A stretch of 64,000 nt of DNA. It comes from Microbacterium sp. ET2 (lineage in GTDB: Bacteria; Actinomycetota; Actinomycetes; Actinomycetales; Microbacteriaceae). Shown here piece after piece: positions 8,982 through 17,746 of this stretch (position 1 is its first letter; every line of letters starts with the position of its first letter). A program made the position numbers and the translations under genes. Under the pieces are notes generated by a model. That model was not told where the DNA came from and did no database searches. It was given only the letters and a program-made list of their open reading frames with translations. Location: positions 1,860,001 through 1,924,000 of the forward strand of contig NZ_CP128170.1 in NCBI RefSeq assembly GCF_030347395.1, in the 5' to 3' direction.

Positions 8982-8996
8982 TGAGAATCATTCCCA
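8982..8996. promoter_or_regulatory. Zur-like box TGAGAATCATTCCCA
   Basis: An inverted repeat TGAGAAT-C-ATTCCCA, with one mismatch between the 7-base arms, fits the 7-1-7 Zur box pattern of actinobacteria. It lies 62 bases upstream of the Atu4866-fusion start and 120 bases upstream of the leftward exporter start, so either could be its target. Confidence 0.5.
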
Positions 8997-9058
8997 TACG
9001 GTCGGCGCTGCCCTCATCGGTCGTCGCAACCCGTGCGCCGAGCCGTAGCATCCCTGGG

Positions 9059-9673
9059 ATGACCGACCTCATCGTCACCGGTGCCATCCTTCAGCGGACG
9101 CCCACCGACACCGCCGTCGGCGACCTCTTCGTTCGCGGCTCGATGATCACCGCCGAGGGAGACCCGGCAGCTGATTCGGCAGTCGTCGACGGCCGCGGCG
9201 CCTCGATCGTGCCGCTCTTCGTCGACACGGTGTTCGGCTCACCTGAGCCACCCGCCTCGGACGCGTTCGACCTCATCCCCGGGCATCCGGCGACCTTCGC
9301 CGTCATCGACGACAGGGTCGGCTCCGACGAGATCCGGCACATGCTCGTCGTCCGCCCGGACCGACTTCGCGCGGTCGTCGTCGACGGTTCGGTGATCGTC
9401 CGGGACGGTCATTCACTTCGGCCGGCGGGCACCGACCTGAGCCCCAGCGATCCGCGCCTCACGGCGTGGACCGACCCGCGCCGCGACATGACGCAGTATC
9501 TGACCGCGGACGGCCGGTACAGCGAGACCCGCGGCGGCCGCCGAGACGCCTGGACCGGGCAGTTCTGGATCGACGGAGCGCGGATCACCTACCTCGACGA
9601 CTCGGGATTCTGGGCGTTCGGGCAGTTCCACGGCGGTCAGCTGCATCACGCGGGCTTCGTGCTGGAGAGCTGA
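9059..9673 (+). CDS. Amidohydrolase-fragment / Atu4866-domain fusion protein
   Basis: 204 residues. The first 120 residues resemble the beta-sandwich and terminal segments of amidohydrolases (LIVTGAILQRTPTDTAVGDL, then HPATFAVIDD and a RAVVVDGSVIVRDG strand) but skip the whole metal-binding TIM barrel. From about residue 145 to the end it matches the small Atu4866 family (MTQYLTADGRYSETRGGR, WTGQFWIDG, GFWAFGQF, HHAGFVL). The ATG at 9059 lies 7 bases after a TAGCAT -10 element, suggesting a leaderless mRNA. Whether the N-terminal part folds or works as an enzyme is unclear; hydrolase activity is unlikely without the barrel. A Zur-like box lies upstream. The gene converges with and overlaps the VOC gene by 28 bases. 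Confidence 0.75.
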   Translation: MTDLIVTGAILQRTPTDTAVGDLFVRGSMITAEGDPAADSAVVDGRGASIVPLFVDTVFGSPEPPASDAFDLIPGHPATFAVIDDRVGSDEIRHMLVVRPDRLRAVVVDGSVIVRDGHSLRPAGTDLSPSDPRLTAWTDPRRDMTQYLTADGRYSETRGGRRDAWTGQFWIDGARITYLDDSGFWAFGQFHGGQLHHAGFVLES

Positions 9674-10026
9674 TCTCTCGCGTCGATGACGCAGAACCGG
9701 ACGCCCTCGGGGTCTTCCATGATCACGAAGTCCGCGTCCTCCGGCATCCGGTCCCAGGGCACCACGCGCGCACCGAGGGCGATGAGCCGCGCCACTTCGG
9801 CCTGCTGGTCTTCGGCGTAGAGGTCGAGGTGGATCCTGGGTGGAAGCGTACGGGGTGCCGGCACCGCATCGAGGGACACGTTCGGCCCCGTCCCGCTCCG
9901 CGGCCGCAGCAGCGCGAAGTCATCATCCCTCGGCTCCCGCACCTCGTAGTCGAGAGCCTGCGTCCAGAACGCCGTCTGCGCGTCGAGGTCGTCGACGCGG
10001 ATGACGATGGATCCGACGATGAGCAT
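9646..10026 (-). CDS. VOC-superfamily (glyoxalase/dioxygenase-like) protein
   Basis: 126 residues forming one vicinal-oxygen-chelate domain: an SIVIRVDDLDAQTAFWTQAL opening strand-helix, IHLDLYAEDQQAEVARL in the middle, and a C-terminal MEDPEGVRFCVID strand with the usual glutamate. Such proteins bind a divalent metal or an antibiotic/ligand in a dimer interface; the actual substrate is unknown. It is convergent with the Atu4866-type gene. Confidence 0.9.
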   Translation of the reverse strand: MLIVGSIVIRVDDLDAQTAFWTQALDYEVREPRDDDFALLRPRSGTGPNVSLDAVPAPRTLPPRIHLDLYAEDQQAEVARLIALGARVVPWDRMPEDADFVIMEDPEGVRFCVIDARDQLSSTKPA

Positions 10027-10127
10027 GGGGCGACCCTACGCTCCGGCCGATCCGCTCGCGAGCCATGTCGGGGGCACAACTAGACTGATCGCGTCCGGCG
10101 CCCCGCGATCTCCAGGAGTTCAGCCGC

Positions 10128-12458
10128 GTGACCACCCCCTCCACTTCCCTGGCAGACACCGTCTCGAACGCGCTCGCTACGCCCGAGCGAGAGCAGCCGT
10201 TCGCCGCGCTGGGTTTGAAGCCCGACGAGTACGAGCGCATCCGCGACATCCTCGGCCGTCGACCTACGAGCGGCGAGCTGGCGATGTACTCGGTGATGTG
10301 GAGCGAGCACTGCTCCTACAAGTCGTCGAAGATCTACCTGCGCCAGTTCGGCCAGAAGGTCTCCGACGAGATGAACAAGCGCCTCATGGTCGGCATGGGT
10401 CAGAACGCGGGCGTCGTCGACATCGGCGAGGGCTGGGCGGTCACCTTCAAGGTCGAGTCGCACAACCACCCCAGCTACATCGAACCCTTCCAGGGCGCCG
10501 CGACCGGCGTCGGCGGCATCGTCCGCGACATCATCTCGATGGGGGCCCGCCCGGTCGCCGTCATGGACCAGCTCCGCTTCGGCGCGATCGACGACCCCGA
10601 CACTGCGCGGGTGGTGCACGGCGTGGTCAGCGGCATCTCCTTCTACGCCAACTGCCTGGGCCTTCCGAACATCGGCGGCGAAACGGTCTTCGACCGCGTC
10701 TACCAGGGCAACCCGCTCGTCAATGCCCTCGCGGTCGGCGTGCTCCGCCACGAGGATCTGAAGCTCGCCAACGCCAGCGGCGCGGGCAATAGGGTCGTGC
10801 TGTTCGGCGCGCGCACCGGCGGAGACGGCATCGGCGGAGCATCCATCCTCGCATCGGACTCCTTCGACGCGAGCGGCCCGACCAAGCGCCCCGCGGTGCA
10901 GGTCGGCGACCCGTTCGCCGAGAAGGTGCTCATCGAGTGCTGCCTGGAGCTCTACCGCGACGAGCTCGTGGAGGCCATCCAGGACCTCGGCGCCGCCGGC
11001 ATCTCCTGCGCGACGAGCGAGCTCGCCGCCAACGGCGGCTCGGGCATGCGCGTCGACCTCGAGAAGGTGCTGCTGCGCGACCCCACGCTCACGCCGGAGG
11101 AGATCCTCATGAGCGAGAGCCAGGAGCGGATGATGGCGATCGTCGCCCCCGACAAGCTCGACGCCTTCCTCGCGGTGACCACCAAGTGGGACGTCGAGAC
11201 GAGCGTCCTCGGCGAGGTCACCGGCGACGGACGCCTGCAGATCTTCTGGCACGGCGAGGAGATCGTCAACGTCGATCCCTCGACGGTGGCCGTCGACGGC
11301 CCGGTGTACGAGCGCCCGGTCGCCTACCCGACGTGGATCGACGCACTGCGGGATGACTCCGCCGAGGCCCTCCCCCGCCAGAACGACCCCGCGAGCCTGC
11401 GAGAGCAGTTCCTCGCGCTGGTCGGCAGCCCCAACCTGGCCGATCCGTCGTGGGTCACGAACCAGTACGACTACTACGTCATGGGCAATACCGCGCTGTC
11501 GTTCCCCGATGACGCCGGCATGGTCCGCGTCGACGAGCGGTCGGGCCTCGGGTTCGCCATCGCGACCGACTGCAACGGCCGCTACTGCCAGCTCGACCCC
11601 TACGAGGGTGCCAAGCTCGCCCTCGCCGAGGCGTACCGGAACGTCGCCGTCACCGGCGCCGAACCGACCGCGGTCACCGACTGCCTGAACTTCGGCAGCC
11701 CGGAGAACCCCGAAGTGATGTGGCAGTTCTCACGCGCGGTCGAGGGGCTGGCCGACGGATGCCTCGAGCTCGGCGTCCCGGTCACAGGCGGCAACGTGTC
11801 GTTCTACAACCAGACCGGTGACCAGCCGATCCACCCCACCCCGGTGGTGGGCGTGCTCGGCATCATCGACGACGTCGCCCGCCGCATCCCGTCGGGGTGG
11901 CAGGATGCCGGCGAGAACATCTACCTCCTCGGGGTGACCTCGACCGAGCTCAGCGGATCGGCATGGGCCGAGACCGTACACGAGCACCTCGGTGGCCGCC
12001 CCCCGGAGGTCGACCTCCCTCAGGAGAGACGGCTCGCCGAACTTCTCCACGCGGCTTCGCAGCAGGGGCTCGTCTCCAGCGCCCACGACCTCTCGACCGG
12101 CGGTCTCGCACAGGCTCTCGCCGACTCGGTGCTGCGGTTCGGAGTCGGAGCCCGGGTGTGGCTGACGGAGATCATGGAGCGAGACAGCGTCGACGCGGCA
12201 TCCGCTCTCTTCTCGGAGTCCACCGGACGCGTGCTCGTGTCGGTACCCCGCGAGGACGACGTCAAGTTCCGCGGGCTCTGCGAGGGTCGCGGCTACCCGG
12301 TGCTGCGCATCGGCGTGACCGACGCGCCCGCCCAGGGTGAGGCCGAGCTGGAAGTGCAGGGACTGTTCTCCGTGCCGGTGCCCGAGCTCGGAACGATCTC
12401 CCGCGCAACGCTCCCCGACGCCTTCGGCCCCACGATCACGGAGCCCGTCGCGGGGTGA
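10128..12458 (+). CDS. purL: Phosphoribosylformylglycinamidine synthase subunit PurL
   Basis: 776 residues, the size of the small PurL that works with PurQ and PurS. It converts FGAR to FGAM in purine synthesis using ATP and ammonia delivered by PurQ. The family landmarks are present: [36 protein letters not shown] and the duplicated PurM-like halves with a second [10 protein letters not shown]. The GTG at 10128 has an AGGAG site 8 bases upstream, with a TAGACT -10 element near 10082 giving a short leader. A tandem 14-bp repeat and a hairpin follow the stop. purQ and purS are not in this window. Confidence 0.97.
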   Translation: MTTPSTSLADTVSNALATPEREQPFAALGLKPDEYERIRDILGRRPTSGELAMYSVMWSEHCSYKSSKIYLRQFGQKVSDEMNKRLMVGMGQNAGVVDIGEGWAVTFKVESHNHPSYIEPFQGAATGVGGIVRDIISMGARPVAVMDQLRFGAIDDPDTARVVHGVVSGISFYANCLGLPNIGGETVFDRVYQGNPLVNALAVGVLRHEDLKLANASGAGNRVVLFGARTGGDGIGGASILASDSFDASGPTKRPAVQVGDPFAEKVLIECCLELYRDELVEAIQDLGAAGISCATSELAANGGSGMRVDLEKVLLRDPTLTPEEILMSESQERMMAIVAPDKLDAFLAVTTKWDVETSVLGEVTGDGRLQIFWHGEEIVNVDPSTVAVDGPVYERPVAYPTWIDALRDDSAEALPRQNDPASLREQFLALVGSPNLADPSWVTNQYDYYVMGNTALSFPDDAGMVRVDERSGLGFAIATDCNGRYCQLDPYEGAKLALAEAYRNVAVTGAEPTAVTDCLNFGSPENPEVMWQFSRAVEGLADGCLELGVPVTGGNVSFYNQTGDQPIHPTPVVGVLGIIDDVARRIPSGWQDAGENIYLLGVTSTELSGSAWAETVHEHLGGRPPEVDLPQERRLAELLHAASQQGLVSSAHDLSTGGLAQALADSVLRFGVGARVWLTEIMERDSVDAASALFSESTGRVLVSVPREDDVKFRGLCEGRGYPVLRIGVTDAPAQGEAELEVQGLFSVPVPELGTISRATLPDAFGPTITEPVAG

Positions 12459-12495
12459 CGCACCTACGGTGACGCACCGCTGGTGACGCACCGCG
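12454..12495. repeat. Three tandem 14-bp units directly after purL
   Basis: GGTGACGCACC recurs at 12454, 12468 and 12482, each followed by a variable trinucleotide. The first copy contains the purL stop codon. Each unit places an additional TGA, so loss or gain of units would leave termination unaffected. Confidence 0.85.
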
Positions 12496-12501
12496 AACGT
12501 C

Positions 12502-12534
12502 GAAGAGCCGGGAGCATCCCGCCCCCGGCTCTTC
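12502..12534. terminator. Bidirectional hairpin terminator
   Basis: An 11-bp perfect stem (GAAGAGCCGGG and its complement) with an 11-base loop sits between the converging purL and SRPBCC genes. Confidence 0.85.
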
Positions 12535-12557
12535 CGGCCCCCGCCTGCAGACCTGGA

Positions 12558-13010
12558 TCAGGACTGCACGTCACCGCGCCATGCGCCGGTCTCGCCCCCG
12601 CGCGACTCGATGAACGTCTTGAAGTTCTTCAGGTCCTTCTTGACCGAGCGGTCGTCGATGCCGAGGGCATCCCCGACGTGCTCGACGAAGCCCTGCGGCT
12701 CCCAGTCCAGCTGCACCGTGACGCGCGTCTCGGTGTCGCTGAGCTTGTGGAAGGTCACCACGCCGGCGTGATCCTCACCGCCGGTGCTGCGCCACGCGAC
12801 GCGCTCGTCGGGGTGCTGCTCGGTGATCTCGGCGTCGAACTCGCGCTCGACGTTGCCGATCTTCACGCGCCAATGGTTGTGGGTGTCATCCAGCTGGGTG
12901 ATCGACTGGACGAAGCTGAGGAACTCGGGGAAGGTCTCGAACTGAGTCCACTGGTTGTAGGCCGTGGAAACCGGGACATCGACATCGACGGTTTCGATGA
13001 TGCGCGCCAT
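12558..13010 (-). CDS. SRPBCC-fold (polyketide cyclase-like) protein
   Basis: 150 residues. The single SRPBCC/coenzyme-Q-binding domain starts IIETVDVDVPVSTAYNQWTQFETFPEF in pieces typical of the cyclase/dehydrase family, and later has VTFHKLSDTETRVTVQLDWEP. It has no signal peptide or membrane segment. Actinobacterial relatives are small lipid- or ligand-binding proteins, often stress-linked, with no agreed function. Monocistronic with its own start preceded by a GAAAGGAG-like site, converging on purL. Confidence 0.88.
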   Translation of the reverse strand: MARIIETVDVDVPVSTAYNQWTQFETFPEFLSFVQSITQLDDTHNHWRVKIGNVEREFDAEITEQHPDERVAWRSTGGEDHAGVVTFHKLSDTETRVTVQLDWEPQGFVEHVGDALGIDDRSVKKDLKNFKTFIESRGGETGAWRGDVQS

Positions 13011-13199
13011 GTCGCACTCCTTTCGTCGACAGAGCCGGGTTCGGCCCCGTCGAGGGAAATCTATCGAGCGGGCGTCGATCCCGACGCGGCGTTGACGCCC
13101 GTCGATCGGTCGGCTATCGTCGCGCGATCGCGCTCCGAGACGAGAACGGATGCCGCGGAGCGCTCCTTAGACTGGAGGAGACCCCCGGACGGAGAGCCG

Positions 13200-13334
13200 A
13201 TGAGCGACGACGACGATTTCGCCATGTACAGCGACGCGCGCCAGCGCCGGATCAAGGCGGTGGCGTGGGTCGTCATCCTTTCGCTCATCCTCGTCGGGGG
13301 CGGCGCGACGGTGCTGTCGCTGCTCTTCGGCTGA
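13200..13334 (+). CDS. Small conserved membrane protein (44 residues)
   Basis: The ATG at 13200 is preceded by a GGAGAG ribosome site 5 bases upstream and encodes an acidic N-terminus (SDDDDFAMYSDARQRR) followed by one transmembrane helix rich in Val/Ile/Leu. A longer in-frame extension to 12483 runs across the SRPBCC gene and is not real. Similar short proteins sit beside purL in Microbacteriaceae as I recall them. Function unknown. Placing the charged N-terminus in the cytoplasm follows the positive-inside rule (RQRRIK just before the helix). Confidence 0.75.
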   Translation: MSDDDDFAMYSDARQRRIKAVAWVVILSLILVGGGATVLSLLFG

Positions 13335-13521
13335 CGCCTGCCGTCGGACTGCTCGCGCCGCACGCCCGCCGCACGCCGCACGCCGGAGGAGATCTGCACG
13401 CCGGATGACGCGGAGCGACGACTCACCCTCCGGTGGGCCGATATCCTCCCGGGTGCCGTGCGCGGCTCGCGCCCCGCGGAACTCGTGGCCCGCGTCCAGC
13501 CACCGTGACTAGCATGGCCGG

Positions 13522-14487
13522 GTGGACCCGCTCATGGCGATCGCCGAGTTCTGGTGGATCGGGGCGTCGGCAGCCGGCGCTGGAACCATCGGATGGTTCG
13601 GGCTGCGCCATCAGCGCGCAAAGGGATCGCGGCATCTCGCCCTCCACGCCGCCCGGCATGAACTGCGCGAAGCGCGCGACGCCGTCACCGCCTCGCGCGT
13701 CGAGGTGCGGGTCGCGCGCGCGGAGCTCGCCCGAGCGCAGGCCGATCGAGCGGCCGACCGCGTGCCGCCATCCGAGGTGACCCTCGCCCGGCAGCGGCTG
13801 CAGCAGGCCCAGCGCGAGGTTCGTGCCGCACACGCCGAGATCCGCCTGCGCCGGATCCAGGTGTCGGCGGCGCGGGCGACGATCCCGCGAGCGAAATCCA
13901 CCCCCGACACCCTGCCGCTGGCGCGCTTGATGGCCGCGCACACCGCGATCGACGGGCGCTGGCTGGAGTACGAGACCGATCCCGCCAAGCGCATCGCATT
14001 CCCGGCGATGAGCGATGTGCGTCAGCCGTCGACGGCCGCCTACCTCGCCGCCCGCGCCGAGGCCAGTCGACTCCGCCCGCCCACGGCCGTCACCCGCATG
14101 ACGCCCGTCGAGTTCGCGCAGTACCGGGCGGCCGTCGAGAACCTCGGCAAGCTGTTCGAGCGCGCAGAGCGCGAAGCGTGGCGGGCGTCTGGAGCCGGCG
14201 ACGGCCCCTCACGCCAGGATGACCCCCACTGGGTCGATCTCGCCCAATCGGTCGCGCAGACCGTGATCGCCCGCGGGACCGAGGCGATCGCACGCGTCGC
14301 GGAGACGAACGCGCGCAATCGCGAACGAGCGGGCGGGCGGACGGATGCGGCGGGCGCCGCGCCGCGGCCCGACTCGGCGTCGACCGGCGGTGCCGGGCCC
14401 AAGGCGGGGGAGGGCCGACCGCCGCAGCCTCCAGGGTCTCCGGTGTGGCCTGTTCCCTCTCGCGGAGCGCGGCGGAACCAGGACTGA
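13522..14487 (+). CDS. Uncharacterised membrane/coiled-coil protein, AFPAMSD family member 1
   Basis: 321 residues: a short hydrophobic N-terminal anchor (residues 3-26), an Arg/Ala-rich coiled coil to about residue 118, then a domain with the motif WLEYETDPAKRIAFPAMSD followed by RQPSTAAYLA and SRLRPP, and a low-complexity Gly/Pro/Arg tail. The GTG at 13522 lies 6 bases after TAGCAT and has no ribosome site, consistent with leaderless translation. The same motif set occurs in the next gene, so the two are tandem paralogues. I do not recognise a described family. The coiled coil and anchor suggest a structural or scaffold role at the membrane, which is inference. Confidence 0.75.
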   Translation: MDPLMAIAEFWWIGASAAGAGTIGWFGLRHQRAKGSRHLALHAARHELREARDAVTASRVEVRVARAELARAQADRAADRVPPSEVTLARQRLQQAQREVRAAHAEIRLRRIQVSAARATIPRAKSTPDTLPLARLMAAHTAIDGRWLEYETDPAKRIAFPAMSDVRQPSTAAYLAARAEASRLRPPTAVTRMTPVEFAQYRAAVENLGKLFERAEREAWRASGAGDGPSRQDDPHWVDLAQSVAQTVIARGTEAIARVAETNARNRERAGGRTDAAGAAPRPDSASTGGAGPKAGEGRPPQPPGSPVWPVPSRGARRNQD

Positions 14488-14532
14488 CGGCGCTGCGGGG
14501 ATGCGCGGATGACGATCGAGTGGGGATGACGG

Positions 14533-15299
14533 GTGGACTGGTCGAACATCTGGATGTTCTGGTGGCTGATCTTCCCGATCGGCGCCGCCATCGGCGGTGC
14601 CATCAAGTCGTTCGACCGTGCGTCGGAGCGGCGTCATCGGCGGCGGCTGGAGATGATGCGGGCCAAGGCCGAGCCTGCGCTCCGGCGCCATCCCCGCCGT
14701 CGCGGCGCGAGCTGCGAAGGCGGGTGACGCGGACGACGACGCCGGGCCCGCGGCATCCGATTCGGCCGACGCCACCCTCACGCAACTGCTCGCCATCCAT
14801 GACGACGTGACCGCCCGCTGGCTCGATTACGAACTGGATGTCGCCAAGCTGATCGCCTTCCCCGCGATGAGCGACGGGCGCCAGCCGCTGACGGCGGCGT
14901 TCCTCCGCGCGAAGCGCGTCGCCGACCGGCTGCGACCGCCGTCGGCGACGGCGCGGATCAGCCCCGAGCAGCTGCGGGAGTACCGCGAGGCGGTCACCGA
15001 CTACGAAGTCGCGTTCGACCTGGCCGAGCGCGACGCACGGCGGCTCAAGGACGCCAACTTCAGCGCCGAGGAGCGCAAGCGCCTCGACACCGCGCAGCAG
15101 CTCCTCTCGGTGGCGATCGATGAGGCGGCGACGCCTGCCGAGCGGCAGCTGGCCTATCGCCGCGTGCGGGAGGAGCCTCGACGGGCTCCTCCTCCTGTCG
15201 GATGACGCCATCGAGGTGCTGGAGAAGAAGGTCGCGCAGGAACTTCCCGCGCGCCCCTCGACCGCGCCTCCCGCGGCGCCGCCCGCGCCGTCCGCCTGA
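14533..15299 (+). pseudogene. AFPAMSD family member 2, interrupted by two frameshifts
   Basis: The GTG at 14533 opens a frame with one transmembrane helix (NIWMFWWLIFPIGAAIGGAI) and a basic segment. Near 14690-14705 the coding frame moves forward by one base and continues through WLDYELDVAKLIAFPAMSD, RQPLTAAFLRAK, RLRPPSATARISPEQLREY and a helical region. Near 15173 it moves forward by one base again into SLDGLLLLSDDAIEVLEKKV and a Pro/Ala tail ending at the TGA at 15297-15299. Joined, it is about 254 residues and aligns by eye with the upstream paralogue around the shared motif. The reading frames stay open on either side of each shift, so single-base assembly errors are as likely as a true pseudogene. 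Confidence 0.65.
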
Positions 15300-15480
15300 G
15301 GTCCTCCCCGCCGTCGCGCCACCCCCGCAAACCGGGCCTGTCGTCGCGGCCACTCGCCCACCCCGCACGACACTGGCTCCCAGCCATCCTGCTCCCCCGA
15401 CACGATCTGCCCCTCCACGTGCAAGACCGGGGCACACCGTGACGGCGGACGCACCCCCGTGCTCGCCATCGCCCCGCTCA

Positions 15481-15534
15481 CCCGGCGCAAACGGCCGCCC
15501 GCAGCAGCAGAGCGCGACAGGCGAAGCGGGGCGG
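15481..15534. repeat. 53-bp direct repeat, copy 1
   Basis: Begins CCCGGCGCAAACGGCCGCCC and ends AGCGGGGCGG; a near-identical copy starts 73 bases downstream. It is part of the 15300-15708 gap, which otherwise holds no credible gene. Confidence 0.85.
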
Positions 15535-15553
15535 TCCGAACCCGCGTTGTTCG

Positions 15554-15607
15554 CCCGGCGCAAACGGCCGCCCGCAGCAGCAGATCGTGACAGGCGTAGC
15601 GGGCGGG
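15554..15607. repeat. 53-bp direct repeat, copy 2
   Basis: Differs from copy 1 at only a few positions (GATCGTGA for GAGCGCGA, GTAG for GAAG). A weaker relative begins CCCGGCGCGAAGGGCTGCCC near 51031, in front of fhaA, so this may be a small dispersed intergenic element. Confidence 0.8.
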
Positions 15608-15672
15608 CGGCCTCCAGCGCGCGGGCCGTCGCCGCGGCGGAGGTTGACATTCGCCCCTCCCATGTTGCATGG

Positions 15673-15688
15673 TTAGTTAGTCAACTAA
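15673..15688. promoter_or_regulatory. Operator TTAGTT-AGTC-AACTAA for the GntR regulator
   Basis: A perfect 6-4-6 inverted repeat lies 20 bases before the GntR start, downstream of a TTGACA (15644-15649) -35-like element. This is the expected position and shape for autoregulation by a YtrA-type GntR repressor. Confidence 0.6.
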
Positions 15689-15708
15689 TGAACCAGTGAG
15701 GAGTCGAC

Positions 15709-16077
15709 GTGGTCGAAGAAGGCAGAGCGCTCTTCCTCCAGATCGCCGAGAGCGTGGAGGACGCGATCATCGACGGCAGCCTCACCGAGGAGAGCCAGGC
15801 GCCGTCGACGAACGAGCTCGCCGCCTTCCACCGCATCAACCCCGCCACCGCCGCCAAAGGAGTGAACATGCTCGTCGACAAGGGCGTGCTGTACAAGCGA
15901 CGCGGGATCGGCATGTTCGTCGCCCCAGGGGCTCGCGAGCGCCTGCTCGACGAGCGCCGCACGGCCTTCGCCGACCGCTACGTCGGACCGCTTCTCGCCG
16001 AGGCCCGCAAGCTCGGCCTGGGCCCTGCCGACCTGACCGCCCTGATCAACGACCGCGCTGCGGTCACCGAACCCTGA
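15709..16077 (+). CDS. GntR-family regulator, YtrA subfamily
   Basis: 122 residues: an N-terminal winged helix-turn-helix (residues 5-75, with PSTNELAAFHRINPATAAKG and a KGVLYKRRGIGMFV wing) and a short C-terminal helical tail with no effector domain, as in the YtrA group. The GTG at 15709 has a GAGGAG site 7 bases upstream. It heads an operon with an ABC ATPase and a permease. Such regulators repress their own ABC operon and are relieved by cell-envelope or antibiotic stress; the inverted repeat just upstream supports autoregulation. Confidence 0.9.
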   Translation: MVEEGRALFLQIAESVEDAIIDGSLTEESQAPSTNELAAFHRINPATAAKGVNMLVDKGVLYKRRGIGMFVAPGARERLLDERRTAFADRYVGPLLAEARKLGLGPADLTALINDRAAVTEP

Positions 16078-16096
16078 GCTGCGAAAGGACACCACG

Positions 16097-17017
16097 ATGA
16101 CCCACGTGATCGAGGTGGAGCACCTGACCAAGCGCTACCGCGACACCGTCGCGGTCGACGACGTCAGCTTCTCCATCGAGAAGGACACCATCTACGGCCT
16201 CCTCGGCCGGAACGGCGCGGGAAAGACGACGGTGATGTCGATCCTCACCGCCCAGAACTTCGCCACCAGCGGCACCGTCCGCGTCTTCGGCCAGCACCCG
16301 TACGAGAACGCGCGGGTGCTCGAGCGCATGTGCTTCGTCCGCGAGAGCCAGAAGTACCCGGATGACGCGACCCCGCGTCACGCGCTGCGGATGGCCCGGC
16401 TCTTCTTCCCCCACTGGGACCAGGACCTCGCCGATCAGCTGGTCGACGACTTCCAGCTGCCGCTGAAGGGCCGCACGATCAAGAAGCTCTCGCGCGGTCA
16501 GCTCTCCGCGGTCGGAGTCATCATCGGACTCGCCTCCCGCGCCGAGATCACCTTCTTCGACGAGCCGTACCTCGGACTCGACGCGGTGGCTCGCCAGATC
16601 TTCTACGACCGCCTGCTCAGCGACTATGCCGAGCACCCGCGCACGATCATCCTCTCCAGTCACCTGATCGACGAGGTGTCGAACCTCCTCGGCCGGGTTC
16701 TGGTCATCGACCGGGGTCGGATCGTGATGGACGAGGAGACCGACGAGATCCGCGACCGCGCCGCGAACATCGTCGGCGACGCGGCGGCCGTGGAGGCTTT
16801 CACCGCCGGCCGCGAGATCATCCACCGACAGAGCCTCGGCCGCACGACCTCGGTGACGGTGCTCGGCCGCCTCTCGGCCGACGATCGTACGCGCATGGCG
16901 GAGGCGGGACTGGATGTCGCTCCCGTCTCGCTCCAGCAGCTCATCGTCCGCACCACCCAGCACGCCGCCGAACAGAGCGGCTCATTCACCTCGCTCGAGG
17001 AAGGAGCACTCCGATGA
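16097..17017 (+). CDS. ABC transporter ATP-binding protein (YtrB-like)
   Basis: 306 residues. The nucleotide-binding domain has Walker A GRNGAGKTT (about residues 37-45), a Q-loop with FVRESQKYPDD, a divergent signature LSRGQLSAV, Walker B ITFFDEPYLGLD and the H-switch in ILSSHLIDEV. A C-terminal extension of about 90 residues follows. It powers the permease encoded immediately after it (4-base ATGA overlap). The LSRGQ signature and small GntR partner are characteristic of the Ytr-type export systems. Confidence 0.92.
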   Translation: MTHVIEVEHLTKRYRDTVAVDDVSFSIEKDTIYGLLGRNGAGKTTVMSILTAQNFATSGTVRVFGQHPYENARVLERMCFVRESQKYPDDATPRHALRMARLFFPHWDQDLADQLVDDFQLPLKGRTIKKLSRGQLSAVGVIIGLASRAEITFFDEPYLGLDAVARQIFYDRLLSDYAEHPRTIILSSHLIDEVSNLLGRVLVIDRGRIVMDEETDEIRDRAANIVGDAAAVEAFTAGREIIHRQSLGRTTSVTVLGRLSADDRTRMAEAGLDVAPVSLQQLIVRTTQHAAEQSGSFTSLEEGALR

Positions 17018-17709
17018 ACCGCACGCTCCGCGTCGTCCGGATGCAGCTGATCAACCGGCAGACCTATGTGTGGGTGCCTCTCATCGTCCTCGGCGGCGCC
17101 CTCGTCTTGACCCTGGCGATCTGGTGGATCCTCGCAGGGTCGGGAGTGACCGGGAACTTCTACGGCGGCGGCGCCCAAGCCCCCCTGTGGTACCTCGCAG
17201 TCGTCGGCGTGCAGGCGCTGACCCTGACGTTCCCGTTCTCGCAGGCGATGAGCGTGACGCGCCGGGAGTTCTTCTTCGGCACGTATCTCACCGCCGCGCT
17301 CAGCGCCGCGAGTCTGGCGGTGATCTTCGTGATCGGCGGCTGGATCGAAACCCTCACCCAGGGGTGGGGACTCAACGGCTACTTCTTCTACGCCGCCGAG
17401 ATCTGGCAGGGCGGACCGCTCGGTGCCGCGTTCATCTTCTTCACCGTCGCGATGCTGATGTTCACGCTCGGCTTCGCCGGCGCCACCGTCTACAAGCGCT
17501 TCGGCCCCACCGTCTTCACCGTGAGCCTCATCGGCCTGGGGGCGCTGCTCGTGGGAGCCCTGTTCATCGTCGGCCGACTCAACGCGTGGGGCCAGGTGTT
17601 CACGTGGATCGGCGACCAGGGACCCCTCGGGATGGCTGCCTGGGGACTCGTTGTGGCCGCTGCCCTCGGCGCGGCTGCGTTCGCAACGCTTCGCCGCGCG
17701 ACGCCCTGA
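17014..17709 (+). CDS. ABC transporter permease (YtrC-like)
   Basis: 231 residues with about six transmembrane helices (roughly 17-38, 55-75, 90-115, 130-150, 160-185, 205-225). It has no sequence motif beyond general ABC-2-type permease character; assignment rests on hydrophobicity and on the 4-base overlap with the ATPase gene. It would form the membrane half of the GntR-controlled transporter. The substrate is unknown. Confidence 0.85.
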   Translation: MNRTLRVVRMQLINRQTYVWVPLIVLGGALVLTLAIWWILAGSGVTGNFYGGGAQAPLWYLAVVGVQALTLTFPFSQAMSVTRREFFFGTYLTAALSAASLAVIFVIGGWIETLTQGWGLNGYFFYAAEIWQGGPLGAAFIFFTVAMLMFTLGFAGATVYKRFGPTVFTVSLIGLGALLVGALFIVGRLNAWGQVFTWIGDQGPLGMAAWGLVVAAALGAAAFATLRRATP

Positions 17710-17746
17710 CACACGCGCCGCGCGAGAAGCGCTGAAAGAGGGCGGG

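Noticed and set aside
15481..15607. CRISPR array
   Set aside because: Only two units with a 20-base gap, no regular spacers and no cas genes nearby.
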